64,000 bases of DNA from Bacteroidales bacterium UBA5326. GTDB taxonomy: Bacteria > Bacteroidota > Bacteroidia > Bacteroidales > UBA932. The notes below the pieces were generated by a model that worked only from the letters and a program-made list of their open reading frames with translations, searched no databases and was not told where the DNA came from. Made by a program: the position numbers and the translations under genes. Positions within the stretch are counted from its first letter, which is position 1, and the number at the start of each line of letters is the position of its first letter. Shown here one piece after another: positions 15,979 through 24,991 of the stretch. The DNA lies in NCBI GenBank assembly GCA_002408205.1, contig DHQY01000004.1, positions 21,225-85,224 on the forward strand, read 5' to 3'.

Positions 15979-16001
15979 AAAAAAAAGCCGCTCCAGGGAA
16001 C
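15979..16001 (-). terminator. Hairpin terminator after rpmE2
   Basis: AGCCG and CGGCT pair around a ten-base loop; on the minus strand the stem is followed by a run of nine T residues. It lies between rpmE2 and mnmD and should end the L31 transcript, at least partly. Confidence 0.65.
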
Positions 16002-16024
16002 GGCTCTGTAATTTTACATGAAGA

Positions 16025-16276
16025 CTATTTCTTGCGGTCTCCGTAACGGCTTCTGAACTTATCTACGCGTCCGGCAGTGTCTACCAGTTTCATCTTACCT
16101 GTATAGAAAGGGTGGGATGTGTTGGAGATCTCAAGTTTGTATAAAGGGTATTCCACGCCGTCAACAGTAAGGGTTTCTTTGGTGTTGACGCAGGAACGTG
16201 TAATGAATACGTGTTCGTTGGACATGTCCTTGAAGGCAACAAGTCTGTAAGCGTTGGGGTGAATTCCTTCTTTCAT
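16025..16276 (-). CDS. rpmE2: 50S ribosomal protein L31, type B
   Basis: An 83-aa protein starting MKEGIHPNAYRLVAF and containing ISNTSHPFYTGK, the type B L31 pattern. It lacks the CxxC zinc motif of type A. Type B copies are usually the low-zinc replacement in bacteria that hold both forms, but many Bacteroidota have only this one; whether a type A copy exists elsewhere cannot be seen. It has the clearest single-gene promoter in the window (16315-16345) and a terminator at 15979. Confidence 0.96.
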   Translation of the reverse strand: MKEGIHPNAYRLVAFKDMSNEHVFITRSCVNTKETLTVDGVEYPLYKLEISNTSHPFYTGKMKLVDTAGRVDKFRSRYGDRKK

Positions 16277-16314
16277 CGTATATATATTTTTTATTTTTCT
16301 TGCAAAACGGGCTG

Positions 16315-16345
16315 CAAAGGTACATAATTTTTTGGCTTAACCAAA
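16315..16345 (-). promoter_or_regulatory. rpmE2: Textbook Bacteroidota promoter for rpmE2
   Basis: On the minus strand TTTG (16345-16342), exactly 19 bases, then TACCTTTG (16322-16315). Both boxes match consensus. The start codon is 38 bases downstream. Confidence 0.85.
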
Positions 16346-16352
16346 TAAAAAA

Positions 16353-17750
16353 TCAAAGCATTGAGATGATTTCGGCCGATAAAGCTTCTGCCGCGGTTTT
16401 GTCCGGAGCCTCGGCATATACCCTCATTATGGGTTCGGTATTTGATTTACGCAGACAAACCCATTTTTTTTGATCGTCAAAATCTATCCGCAATCCGTCT
16501 ACGGTAGAAATTCGCGCGTAAGAATATGCTTTGCTTATTTTTTCAATAGTGTCCTCAAACCGGAACCCTTCGGTCAGTTCCACTCTGTTTTTACTCATAT
16601 AGTAGAATGGAAAACTATCCCTGAGACACGAGGCCGATACTCCTTTATTGGCCAGATGAGATAAAAAGAGAGCGGTTCCGATGAGTGCATCACGTCCACA
16701 ATGAAGTGAAGGCAGTATTACCCCTCCGTTCCCTTCTCCGCCAATAATGCATCCTTTTTTTTTCATTTCTGCTACAACGTTCACCTCTCCTACGGCCGCT
16801 GCTGTGTAAGTCCCTCCGTAACGTTCTGTGATGTCTTTTAATGCCCTTGTAGAGGATAGATTGGATGAGGTATGCTGTTTTACGTCCGGATTCTCCCGGG
16901 CTTCACATGACAATACATAATCGGCACAGGCAACCAGTGTGTACTCTTCTCCAAACATGCTCCCGTCTTCGCAGACCAGTGCCAGACGGTCCACGTCGGG
17001 GTCTACGGATATTCCAAGGTCCGCTTTGTGTGATTTTACCGCTTCTGAAAGATCGGTAAGGTGGGCAGGTAACGGTTCGGGATTATGGGCAAAGTTTCCG
17101 GTTGGTTCACAGTGAATTTTTATACAGGTAACGCCAAGGGCTTCGAGCAATTGGGGAATCACTACGCCGCCTACCGAGTTGATGCCGTCTACTGCAACGG
17201 TGAATCCGGCCCGGTAGATGGCCTGCACGTCAACGAGCGGATGATTCAGAACGGCTTCTATATGCGCTTGTGTATGGTTTTCACGGGTGTAGCTGCCCAG
17301 CTGATCTACTTCCACAAAGCGGAAATCTTCTTTGTGTGCAATCTCAAGCAGGGTGGAGCCTTGCTCTGCATTCAGAAACTCGCCGGCGCTGTCCAGCAGT
17401 TTGAGCGCGTTCCATTGCCGGGGATTATGGCTGGCAGTGAGTATGATGCCTCCCTGTGCCCCGGTAAAGGTAACCGCCATTTCGGTTGTAGGCGTGCTGG
17501 CAAGCCCAATATCTATAACATCAATTCCGCTGGAGCGAAGCGTCCCGCAAACCAATTGGCGCACCATATCGCCCGAGAGGCGGGCATCACGGCCTACGAC
17601 CACTTTGGGCCGTACTTCAGGATTGCATTGCCGGGAAATAAGGACCGCATAGGCAGCCGTAAAACGTACCACATCCAAAGGAGAAAGGGATACTCCCGGC
17701 TGTCCGCCGATCGTACCCCTGATTCCGGAAATTGATTTGATTAGGCTCAT
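16353..17750 (-). CDS. glmM: Phosphoglucosamine mutase / phosphomannomutase-family protein
   Basis: A 465-aa alpha-D-phosphohexomutase. Phosphoserine 107 in TASHNP, metal loop DPDVDR (about 253-258), sugar-specificity loop GEGNGGV and C-terminal phosphate loop RKSNTEPIMRVYAEA are all present. In Bacteroidota this form usually serves as GlmM, making glucosamine-1-phosphate for peptidoglycan and lipopolysaccharide; phosphomannomutase activity is the alternative and the loops do not settle it. It is encoded three bases after the V-ATPase K gene's stop in the opposite sense of order, i.e. it follows the ATPase operon and may be its last gene. Confidence 0.88.
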   Translation of the reverse strand: MSLIKSISGIRGTIGGQPGVSLSPLDVVRFTAAYAVLISRQCNPEVRPKVVVGRDARLSGDMVRQLVCGTLRSSGIDVIDIGLASTPTTEMAVTFTGAQGGIILTASHNPRQWNALKLLDSAGEFLNAEQGSTLLEIAHKEDFRFVEVDQLGSYTRENHTQAHIEAVLNHPLVDVQAIYRAGFTVAVDGINSVGGVVIPQLLEALGVTCIKIHCEPTGNFAHNPEPLPAHLTDLSEAVKSHKADLGISVDPDVDRLALVCEDGSMFGEEYTLVACADYVLSCEARENPDVKQHTSSNLSSTRALKDITERYGGTYTAAAVGEVNVVAEMKKKGCIIGGEGNGGVILPSLHCGRDALIGTALFLSHLANKGVSASCLRDSFPFYYMSKNRVELTEGFRFEDTIEKISKAYSYARISTVDGLRIDFDDQKKWVCLRKSNTEPIMRVYAEAPDKTAAEALSAEIISML

Positions 17751-17753
17751 GGC

Positions 17754-18212
17754 TTACTTAGGCATCGCCAGGAAGCACGAGGCAAAGGCCAGAATAGCGT
17801 AAAGTTCGGGGAAAACAGCCAATACCAGTGTGTTACTGAAAACATTATGACCGTTGCTCATTTCTACCACTCCGTTGGCAGCAATTTGTGCCTGTTTGAT
17901 GGCTGAAATCAGACCCACAAAACCCATAGCCAGTCCCACGGCAAAAACAGCCAGACCTTGGTTCAGGGTAAGTATTCCGTTTAAATTGTTAATGGCTCCG
18001 AGGTTCAGGAAGAATGCGGCGAAACCGTAAAGGCCCTGTGTCGAAGGCAAGGCACTTAATATCATTGCTGAGCCAAAAATGTTCGGATTTTTTTTCATAG
18101 CTGATACAGTGGCATTCCCTGCCAAAACAGTCCCTATTGCACTTCCGATTCCGGAGAGACCTAACATCAGTGCCAGTCCAATGTAAGCTAAAAGTAATGG
18201 TAATGTGTTCAT
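17754..18212 (-). CDS. ntpK: V-type ATPase subunit K (c-ring proteolipid)
   Basis: A 152-aa double-hairpin proteolipid with four membrane helices. The ion site residues known from the Na+-binding Enterococcus hirae NtpK are visible: Thr58, Gln59 and Tyr62 in PSTQGLYGF, Gln107 in IKQAQIA and the carboxylate Glu136 in FPELYAIL. This supports Na+ rather than H+ as the coupling ion. It is the seventh ATPase gene, seven bases after subunit I. Only one carboxylate per four helices is present, the usual V-type arrangement. Confidence 0.95.
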   Translation of the reverse strand: MNTLPLLLAYIGLALMLGLSGIGSAIGTVLAGNATVSAMKKNPNIFGSAMILSALPSTQGLYGFAAFFLNLGAINNLNGILTLNQGLAVFAVGLAMGFVGLISAIKQAQIAANGVVEMSNGHNVFSNTLVLAVFPELYAILAFASCFLAMPK

Positions 18213-18219
18213 GATAAAT

Positions 18220-20016
18220 TTATTTTGTTTTCAATGGTTTGTAAGCTCTTCCGCCGCCTGTAAAACCGGCGTTCTTATAAAATTCCACAAAAGTCAGACG
18301 CATAGGGTGAACAAAGGCACCGAGCGCACTCAGCCCCAGTACCAGGGCGTGACCTATGAGCAATAATACTATGGTCAAAAGCCATCCGATATATGGAACT
18401 CCGGATAGACTAATAGCCAGGGTGTTGATAACCATGCCCAATATTCCGCCTGACGTTCCCAGACCGAATAAACGGATATATGAAAGCATATCTCCGAAAA
18501 CACCTGTAATGTCATACATGGCCCACAGACCTTTGCCAAAACGTTTGTAAACGGGTCCTTCGGGTTTTGAAAAGAGTATGATCAGAGAAACGCTCACGAT
18601 GAGCATGACGGTTGATATATCTTTAGGTAATTTCAGTCCGGGAACCATTGTGGAAGCATATGCCAGGGTACACCAGATGATCAGTATAGCCCAACCGAAG
18701 GGAGCCATTCCATGTTGCCACCCTTTCCGGATCATTGAATCGATACCTGTAAGAATACGTGCGAAAACAATTTGGAACAAACCAAAAAGTATGGCAAACC
18801 AGAACATCTTCATGTCGGAGAATAAAAAGAAGAAGTCCTGGACGTTAGCCACAGCCGGGAACAGGTCAGTGACTTTCATCCCAAAGAAGCTGCCGGACAG
18901 CGATGCCATTAGGAACGACCCAAGACCCAGGAAAAAGGCCAGATTCAGGTAGCCTTTCATCTTTGGAAGGAAAAATTGCCCGGCCAGTCCGGTGAGCATA
19001 AGTAACAGTCCGTAGCCCATATCTCCCAGGCAAAGCCCAAAGAAAAGCATATAGAAAGGAGCAAAGTACGGTGTAAGGTCCAGTTCGTTGTAGGCAGGAA
19101 GCATATACATGTTTCCAATGGGTTCGAATAGCCCTGAAAACCAATTGTTCTTAAGCTTAACAGGCGGGTTGTCATCAATCTCTGCAGGTGAGCTGACAAA
19201 ATACAGACTTTCCTTTTCCAGAAAATTTTCAAGTTCTTCTTTGTGTTCCGTAGGAATAAATCCTGTCAGCAGGTCAACATATCCCTCCACCTGCTTGTCT
19301 CCCGATACAGTGGCCATATACAGATCGAGTTCGGAAGAAACTGTCGCAGCGTATTCCTTAAGAATATCCCTGTGACCGGTCAGGTAAGAAAGTCTTTCCC
19401 TGCAGGCTGTCAGTTCGTTTTCCTTTTGGGTACAATTCTTACTTAGTGTAGTGTAAGAAAGGCTGGGAAACTGGGTTTCGTTCAATGGAAACGTATAGGG
19501 AATACCGGGTATTTCCAGCACTACAAAATAGACATTCCCTTCTGTACGGTTCATCTCAAACAGGGGATATTCCTTTTCCCATTCGGGATTCATCCGTTTC
19601 TCGGGCGTAATATATGCGTGAAGGGTAAATCCAAGGCGGACAATCTTATCCAGATCGTCTTTTGAGAAATCACCCCATGGTGTAGCTGTCTTAATGAAAT
19701 CGCGCAGCAAATCTACTTCGTTACGAAGCAGGTCAATACGGGCAAACAGTTTTGCCGTTTCGTCAAGAAAGGCTTCGGCAGAACCGTTATAATCCGTATC
19801 TGAGCCGGTTAATTCAGTTTCTTTGGTGGCCTCCTTTAGCTTGGATGAAAGCTGGGCAATACGGATCAGCTTGTCGGCAAGTTCCCTTGAATGGGCATCC
19901 ACAGGCTTTTCCTGCCGATTAATATCCACCATACCCAACTCCTGCAGTTTGGCAAGAAACGCGTGTGTCTCGCCACTCAGGACCACAAAAGAATATTTGG
20001 TCATTTTCGTAATCAT
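18220..20016 (-). CDS. ntpI: V-type ATPase subunit I (a subunit)
   Basis: A 598-aa stator subunit. The N-terminal half is a cytoplasmic coiled-coil arm; from about residue 310 there are seven or so membrane helices with typical FGLCLGDMGYG and MLSYIRLFGLG segments, the latter carrying the arginine that lies opposite the c-ring carboxylate. It forms the ion half-channels. The start overlaps the subunit D stop by four bases. Length is slightly short for the family (about 600-660). Confidence 0.95.
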   Translation of the reverse strand: MITKMTKYSFVVLSGETHAFLAKLQELGMVDINRQEKPVDAHSRELADKLIRIAQLSSKLKEATKETELTGSDTDYNGSAEAFLDETAKLFARIDLLRNEVDLLRDFIKTATPWGDFSKDDLDKIVRLGFTLHAYITPEKRMNPEWEKEYPLFEMNRTEGNVYFVVLEIPGIPYTFPLNETQFPSLSYTTLSKNCTQKENELTACRERLSYLTGHRDILKEYAATVSSELDLYMATVSGDKQVEGYVDLLTGFIPTEHKEELENFLEKESLYFVSSPAEIDDNPPVKLKNNWFSGLFEPIGNMYMLPAYNELDLTPYFAPFYMLFFGLCLGDMGYGLLLMLTGLAGQFFLPKMKGYLNLAFFLGLGSFLMASLSGSFFGMKVTDLFPAVANVQDFFFLFSDMKMFWFAILFGLFQIVFARILTGIDSMIRKGWQHGMAPFGWAILIIWCTLAYASTMVPGLKLPKDISTVMLIVSVSLIILFSKPEGPVYKRFGKGLWAMYDITGVFGDMLSYIRLFGLGTSGGILGMVINTLAISLSGVPYIGWLLTIVLLLIGHALVLGLSALGAFVHPMRLTFVEFYKNAGFTGGGRAYKPLKTK

Positions 20017-20618
20017 ACCTTATCCTCCTCTTCTTGTTGGTGGCGGGTTTTAACAATTTTCTGACCGGCCTTGGACAGATTCTCTTCATCTTCCATATAA
20101 CGCTTGATCTTCCGGATGGCCTCCTGGTAGCCGGGAATCTGTACCTTCTCATACAGGTTTACCTTCTGAGTGGTTTTTTTCCGTGCAAAATCAAGTCTGT
20201 TTTTCTTTTCCAGGTATATCTCACTTTCAATACCAATCCGGGCCAGGTCCTTAAGAATGGTAACTCCCTGCGCATACCACTGGGGCTCGGAAAAGAGTGA
20301 AAAAGGCTTCACTTTATAGATGACTTCTTTCAAAGCCGGCGTTTTGATCCCGGCTATTTTTAAGGTCTCCAGGACAACGTCTTCTACGGCAATAAGTCCG
20401 GGAGTAAATTCATTCCAAAGTGCAGCAATATTACGGTAAGACGATAAGGCTTTGTCCAGTTCTGCCAGCAGTTCGTCGGAACGTTGCTTGGCACGTTTCA
20501 CTTCCATACGCAGCGCACTCTCCTTGTTCTTGAGCGTAGGAAGCGCTTTCTGGCGGACTTTGAGCTGTTTGCCCAGAGCCGTAAGTGATGTTTTGTTAAA
20601 CTGGTATTTAATGGCCAT
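20013..20618 (-). CDS. ntpD: V-type ATPase subunit D (central stalk)
   Basis: A 201-aa mainly alpha-helical protein, the central rotor shaft of the V1 part. It begins MAIKYQFNKTSLTALGKQL, typical of subunit D, with long N- and C-terminal helices that make the coiled coil and a short middle domain. It lies five bases after the subunit B stop and overlaps subunit I. The subunit F partner that normally binds D is not encoded in the operon. Confidence 0.93.
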   Translation of the reverse strand: MAIKYQFNKTSLTALGKQLKVRQKALPTLKNKESALRMEVKRAKQRSDELLAELDKALSSYRNIAALWNEFTPGLIAVEDVVLETLKIAGIKTPALKEVIYKVKPFSLFSEPQWYAQGVTILKDLARIGIESEIYLEKKNRLDFARKKTTQKVNLYEKVQIPGYQEAIRKIKRYMEDEENLSKAGQKIVKTRHQQEEEDKV

Positions 20619-20623
20619 AACGG

Positions 20624-21949
20624 TTATTTTTCTTCTTTGGGCCAGTATTTTTCAATAAGGTCTTCTTTAATGCTTACCTCGGCTTTGCTGAAATATTTAG
20701 CAAAAAGAGACCAGGCGCGTTCAAGCATTTCCGTAACGTTAATGTTTACATCAATGGAAAGCAGGTTAAGAGAATAATCTTTAGCAAAATCCAAAGCACG
20801 AAGGTCATAGTCGCTCAGATCAAAACCGTTTTCCAGTTTTGTCTTGGCATCGGCGGCATCGGCGTATAGACGAATAGCGGTGTTCATCACCTGGTTGTGA
20901 TCTTCACGTGTCTGTTTGCCAATAACCAGTTGTTTAAGACGCGAAAGCGAGCGGAACGGGTCAACGATAACTTTGCCGGTATCGGAGTCGTGACGCAGAA
21001 AGAGCTGTCCTTCTGTGATATAACCGGTGTTGTCCGGGATGGCGTGTGTGATGTCTCCTCCGTTCAATGTGGTTACCGCGATAATAGTAATGGATCCGCC
21101 AGTGGGTAGCAATACGGCCTTCTCGTAAATCTTGGCCAGGTCTGAATACAACGACCCGGGCATGGAGTCCTTGGAAGGGATCTGGTCCATACGGTTACTT
21201 ACAATACTCAGAGCGTCTGCATAAAGGGTCATATCGGTGAGCAGGACCAACACTTTCTCGTTTTTATCAACGGCAAAATATTCGGCCGCGGTAAGAGCCA
21301 TATCGGGGATCAGTAGCCTTTCCACGGGCGGCTGGTCGGTTGTGTTTACAAAGCTGATGATCTTTGAGAGTTTGCCCGCATTTTCGAATGACTGTTTAAA
21401 AAACAGGTAATCGTCGTTTGTGAGACCCATGCCTCCCAGGATGATCTTATCCACGTCGGCGCGAAGGGCCACGGTAGCCATTACCTGGTTGTAGGGCTGG
21501 TCAGGGTCGGCAAAGAAAGGGATCTTCTGGCCGGAAACAAGAGTATTATTCAGGTCAATACCTGCGATCCCGGTAGGGATGAGTTGTGAAGGCTGTTTCC
21601 TTTTATACGGGTTAACAGACGGCCCGCCAATCTCACGATGTTCTCCTTCTACCTCGGGTCCACCGTCAATGGGTTTCCCGTAAGCATTGAAAAAGCGTCC
21701 TGACAGATCTTCACTGACGTTCAGCGAAGGGGCCTCGCCCCAGAAAACAACTTCAGAATTGGTCGCAATACCTTCTGTGCCGCCAAATACCTGGAGGGTA
21801 ACCGAATCTTCTTTTATTTTTACAACCTGAGCCAGGCGGCCGTCCACAGTGGCCAGTTCGTCGTTCGCTACGCCCTGTGCATTCAGTACTACGGTAGCTT
21901 TTGTAATACCTTCTAATCGTGTGTATATGCGTTGAAAAGCTTGTGCCAT
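20624..21949 (-). CDS. ntpB: V-type ATPase subunit B
   Basis: A 441-aa regulatory nucleotide-binding subunit homologous to A but without a working P-loop. Typical segments are VSEDLSGRFFNAYGKPID, KIPFFADPDQPYNQV and SIVSNRMDQIPSKDSMPGSL. Three B and three A subunits make the V1 head. It is encoded eleven bases downstream of subunit A. Length is near normal (about 440-470). Confidence 0.96.
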   Translation of the reverse strand: MAQAFQRIYTRLEGITKATVVLNAQGVANDELATVDGRLAQVVKIKEDSVTLQVFGGTEGIATNSEVVFWGEAPSLNVSEDLSGRFFNAYGKPIDGGPEVEGEHREIGGPSVNPYKRKQPSQLIPTGIAGIDLNNTLVSGQKIPFFADPDQPYNQVMATVALRADVDKIILGGMGLTNDDYLFFKQSFENAGKLSKIISFVNTTDQPPVERLLIPDMALTAAEYFAVDKNEKVLVLLTDMTLYADALSIVSNRMDQIPSKDSMPGSLYSDLAKIYEKAVLLPTGGSITIIAVTTLNGGDITHAIPDNTGYITEGQLFLRHDSDTGKVIVDPFRSLSRLKQLVIGKQTREDHNQVMNTAIRLYADAADAKTKLENGFDLSDYDLRALDFAKDYSLNLLSIDVNINVTEMLERAWSLFAKYFSKAEVSIKEDLIEKYWPKEEK

Positions 21950-21960
21950 ATGGTTAATGT

Positions 21961-23724
21961 TTATGCCTGAGCCGTTTGGGCCAGGAGTTCGTCAATTTCC
22001 GATTCGTGTTGTGCAAATTGTTCCGATTTGAATTCCGAATAATTCATTTGCTTGAAAATGCTAATGATCTTCTTGAAGAATGCAGAGCAGGCTTCAAAAT
22101 CTTCAAATACAAATTCTTTACGGCAGATCTCTATCACTTTTTCGAACATATATTGCTGGCGTTCCATGGGAGTGGACGCGTCAATATCGTCAAAAGCATC
22201 CTGTTGCAGGATGATGAAGTCAATAAGTTCGGATTTCCAGTAACGCAGGTGGTAATCCAGTGGAACTCCGTCGTCCCCAAGAATGTTGATTTGCTCATAC
22301 GCCTCTTTTCCCCGCAATACATAATTTTTTCCTTCCATAACCATATCCACCCATCCTTCTCCGATCTTTTCCTTATAGTATTGTTTGATCTCCGGATATT
22401 CAAGGTATTTTGAGTAACTGTCCAGCGGGTCAACGGCGGGATACCTTTTACGGTCCGCACGGTTCTGAGACAGGGCATAGAAACAACGGGTCGCTTTCTG
22501 GGTAGACTCTGTCACGGGTTCCTTAAGGTTGCCGCCGGCAGGCGATACGGTGCCAATGAAGGTAACTGAGCCTGTCTGGCCGTTATTGAGAGTAACGATG
22601 CCTGCGCGGGCATAGAAACTTGAAATGATGGCAGGCAGGTCCATGGGGAAAGCATCCTGGCCGGGAAGTTCTTCCATACGGTTACTCATCTCACGGAGAG
22701 CCTGTGCCCACCGGGAAGTAGAGTCTGCAAGGAGCAGTGCCCTGTGTCCCATGGAGCGATAATATTCACAAATGGTCATAGCCGTGTAAACCGAGGCTTC
22801 ACGTGCGGCGACCGGCATGTTGGATGTGTTACAAATGATGGTGGTACGTTCCATTAGGTGGCGTCCTGTACGGGCGTCAATCAGTTCGGGGAATTCGGTG
22901 AAAATCTCAACTACTTCGTTGGCGCGTTCACCGCAGGCGGCCATCACAATGATGTCGGCCTCGGCTTGTTTGGCCAGGGCGTGCTGAAGTACGGTCTTGC
23001 CGCATCCGAAAGGTCCCGGGATAAATCCCGTGCCTCCTTCTGCAATCGGGTTGAAGGTGTCAATAGTGCGCACCCCCGTTTCCATTACCTTATAAGGTCT
23101 TGGTTTTTCCTTATAGGCTGTAATGGCCCGTTTTACCGGCCAGCGCTGGACCATGGTGACGGGAAATACCTTGCCTTTGGCATCGGTAAGTTCAGCCACT
23201 TTTTCATCTACAGTATATTCTCCCGGAGCAATAAGCCAGCTTATACGGTAAGTTTCTGTCATGACAAAGGGAACCATGATCTTATGGACCATCCAGCCCT
23301 CCATGACTTCTCCCAGCCAATCCCCGGCTGTTACGGAGTCGCCTGCTTTCATGAGCGGCTTGAATCCCCATTTGGCAGATCTGTCAATAGGTTCTGTATA
23401 TTCTCCCCGTTTCAGGAATACGCCTTCCATGGTGGCAAGATTGTTCTGCAGCCCGTCGTAATTGCTTGACAACAATCCGGGACCCAGTTGCACCTCCAGC
23501 ATGTGGCCCTGGAAAGTGACGGTGTCACCCACACGCAGTCCGCGTGTACTTTCGAAGACCTGCGCCGATGCGTTTTTCCCGGTCACTTTAATGACCTCGG
23601 CCATCAAATCTGTATCTCCCAGTCTAATGAAACAGATTTCGTTTTGTGCTACCGGTCCGTTCACCTCAATGGTAACCAGGTTGGCTATAATGCCTTTTAC
23701 AATTCCGGTGGTTTTTGTTTGCAT
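21961..23724 (-). CDS. ntpA: V-type ATPase subunit A (catalytic)
   Basis: A 587-aa catalytic subunit. P-loop GPFGCGKTVLQ at about 238-248, catalytic-glutamate region ACGERANEVVE, and the A-type insertion domain before the P-loop are all seen, plus ADSTSRWAQALREMSNRMEELPG. It hydrolyses or makes ATP at the A-B interfaces. It follows the DUF2764 gene by seven bases. With a Na+-type c-ring and a Na+-pumping decarboxylase upstream, ATP synthesis from a sodium gradient is plausible, though direction cannot be read from sequence. Confidence 0.97.
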   Translation of the reverse strand: MQTKTTGIVKGIIANLVTIEVNGPVAQNEICFIRLGDTDLMAEVIKVTGKNASAQVFESTRGLRVGDTVTFQGHMLEVQLGPGLLSSNYDGLQNNLATMEGVFLKRGEYTEPIDRSAKWGFKPLMKAGDSVTAGDWLGEVMEGWMVHKIMVPFVMTETYRISWLIAPGEYTVDEKVAELTDAKGKVFPVTMVQRWPVKRAITAYKEKPRPYKVMETGVRTIDTFNPIAEGGTGFIPGPFGCGKTVLQHALAKQAEADIIVMAACGERANEVVEIFTEFPELIDARTGRHLMERTTIICNTSNMPVAAREASVYTAMTICEYYRSMGHRALLLADSTSRWAQALREMSNRMEELPGQDAFPMDLPAIISSFYARAGIVTLNNGQTGSVTFIGTVSPAGGNLKEPVTESTQKATRCFYALSQNRADRKRYPAVDPLDSYSKYLEYPEIKQYYKEKIGEGWVDMVMEGKNYVLRGKEAYEQINILGDDGVPLDYHLRYWKSELIDFIILQQDAFDDIDASTPMERQQYMFEKVIEICRKEFVFEDFEACSAFFKKIISIFKQMNYSEFKSEQFAQHESEIDELLAQTAQA

Positions 23725-23731
23725 GGTGTGT

Positions 23732-24361
23732 TTATGCTTTATAAGTGCCTTTTACTTCCTGTACCAGTTCTTTGAAGAGGCGGGAGCCCGTTTCTTTGTC
23801 GAGTTTTGCCCATCGCGAAACAATGGAGGCTTTCAGTAAGAAGGCTAGTATAACATCAATATCAAAATAATGGAACGTTGTAAGCTGTACAGCAGTGTCC
23901 CAACGCAGTTTATCAATCTGCTGCTCACGTTCCAGCGGGTTTTTTAGCTGCATGATCTTATGCAGGACGGCGGAGTATTCAGAGACAGAGTCCAAGTCAA
24001 AATTTTCCGCTTTGGAAGATACCAGCGCATCGGTCAATTCACTTCTCCCCACCAGGTTAGTTACAATATTGTGCCCGTATTCCCTGGCATTATAAGCGGC
24101 AATAATGTTTCGGATCTCCCAGTCGAAAGCATAGTAACCTTTTATAAACGAATCTTTACATTTACGGGCTGCCCTGTAGAAGTGGGGGTTCATGTTCTTC
24201 GCTTCCATACCAAAAAAAAGCCAATCAATAAGACGATTGTCTTTTTGACTGACCATCTGGCGAATGGAACCTGCAAGTTCATCCATACGGAATTCCCTTG
24301 ATTCAAAATCCAAAGCCATCATAGGTAATCCCGCAATAATAAATTCGTAATTATTCGCCAT
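23732..24361 (-). CDS. DUF2764 protein in the V-ATPase operon, possible subunit C counterpart
   Basis: A 209-aa soluble, helix-rich protein that fits DUF2764. It sits between subunits E and A and overlaps E by 11 bases, so it is part of the operon. Standard prokaryotic V-ATPases need a subunit C (d type) that links the shaft to the c-ring; no such gene is present here. The segment DWEIRNIIAAYNAREYGHNI looks like the repeated fold signature of subunit C, so a divergent C role is a reasonable guess. The sequence alone does not prove it. Confidence 0.85.
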   Translation of the reverse strand: MANNYEFIIAGLPMMALDFESREFRMDELAGSIRQMVSQKDNRLIDWLFFGMEAKNMNPHFYRAARKCKDSFIKGYYAFDWEIRNIIAAYNAREYGHNIVTNLVGRSELTDALVSSKAENFDLDSVSEYSAVLHKIMQLKNPLEREQQIDKLRWDTAVQLTTFHYFDIDVILAFLLKASIVSRWAKLDKETGSRLFKELVQEVKGTYKA

Positions 24362-24965
24362 AAAGAATTTTCTGTGTCTTTGGGCTTATATATTGATTGA
24401 ATAGCGCCATAAAGTCTTTATCGGTAAAACGGATCTGATACCCGCCGTCGCCCGGTCCGATAATAAATCCGTTCTCCAGGTCGGCAGAAAAGGATATCTT
24501 AAGATTTTTACCGAGAATTTGAGCAGTCTGTGATTCCATAAAGGAAGTAAATTGTTCCTGTTGTTTTTCAGGCAATATAACGGACAGGTCCATTGTGACA
24601 GCTTTTCCCGGGTTAAATGCTGCGGCCAGTTGGCCGATAATGCCTTGAATAAATGTTGTGTCTTCAACTGCTTTTCTGGTTGGTATCTCCAGCGCTTTAA
24701 GCACGACCATGCTTTCTATCTTTTTCTTGAGGGTGGAAATCGTATGGCGTGATGCCATACGTATTTCGTTTTCAACCTGTTCTTTATGATCCGCAGCTTC
24801 TTTTTCCGCTCTTTCCACCATCCATACTGCTTCCTTTTTTGCTTTCTCTACAATGGCATTGGCTTCTTCCTTTGCCTGCTTAATGACGGCATCGGCTTGT
24901 TCGCGACCTTTGGCCAGTCCTTCTTCGTAAAGCTTGTTTGTAAGTTCTTGCAGTTTATTTTCCAT
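24351..24965 (-). CDS. ntpE: V-type ATPase subunit E (peripheral stalk)
   Basis: A 204-aa protein with a long N-terminal charged helix (about 1-85, rich in Lys/Glu/Ala: AKEEANAIVEKAKKEA) and a globular C-terminal domain, the subunit E plan. It forms the peripheral stalk; the partner G/H subunit is not seen in the operon. First gene of the ATPase group, 26 bases downstream of the decarboxylase beta subunit, so the two complexes may share a transcript. Confidence 0.9.
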   Translation of the reverse strand: MENKLQELTNKLYEEGLAKGREQADAVIKQAKEEANAIVEKAKKEAVWMVERAEKEAADHKEQVENEIRMASRHTISTLKKKIESMVVLKALEIPTRKAVEDTTFIQGIIGQLAAAFNPGKAVTMDLSVILPEKQQEQFTSFMESQTAQILGKNLKISFSADLENGFIIGPGDGGYQIRFTDKDFMALFNQYISPKTQKILYGE

Positions 24966-24991
24966 GTTTTATTAAGGGGTATTATGGTTCA

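Noticed and set aside
22858..23469. 203-codon plus-strand frame opposite V-ATPase subunit A
   Set aside because: Entirely within the catalytic subunit gene and without support of its own.
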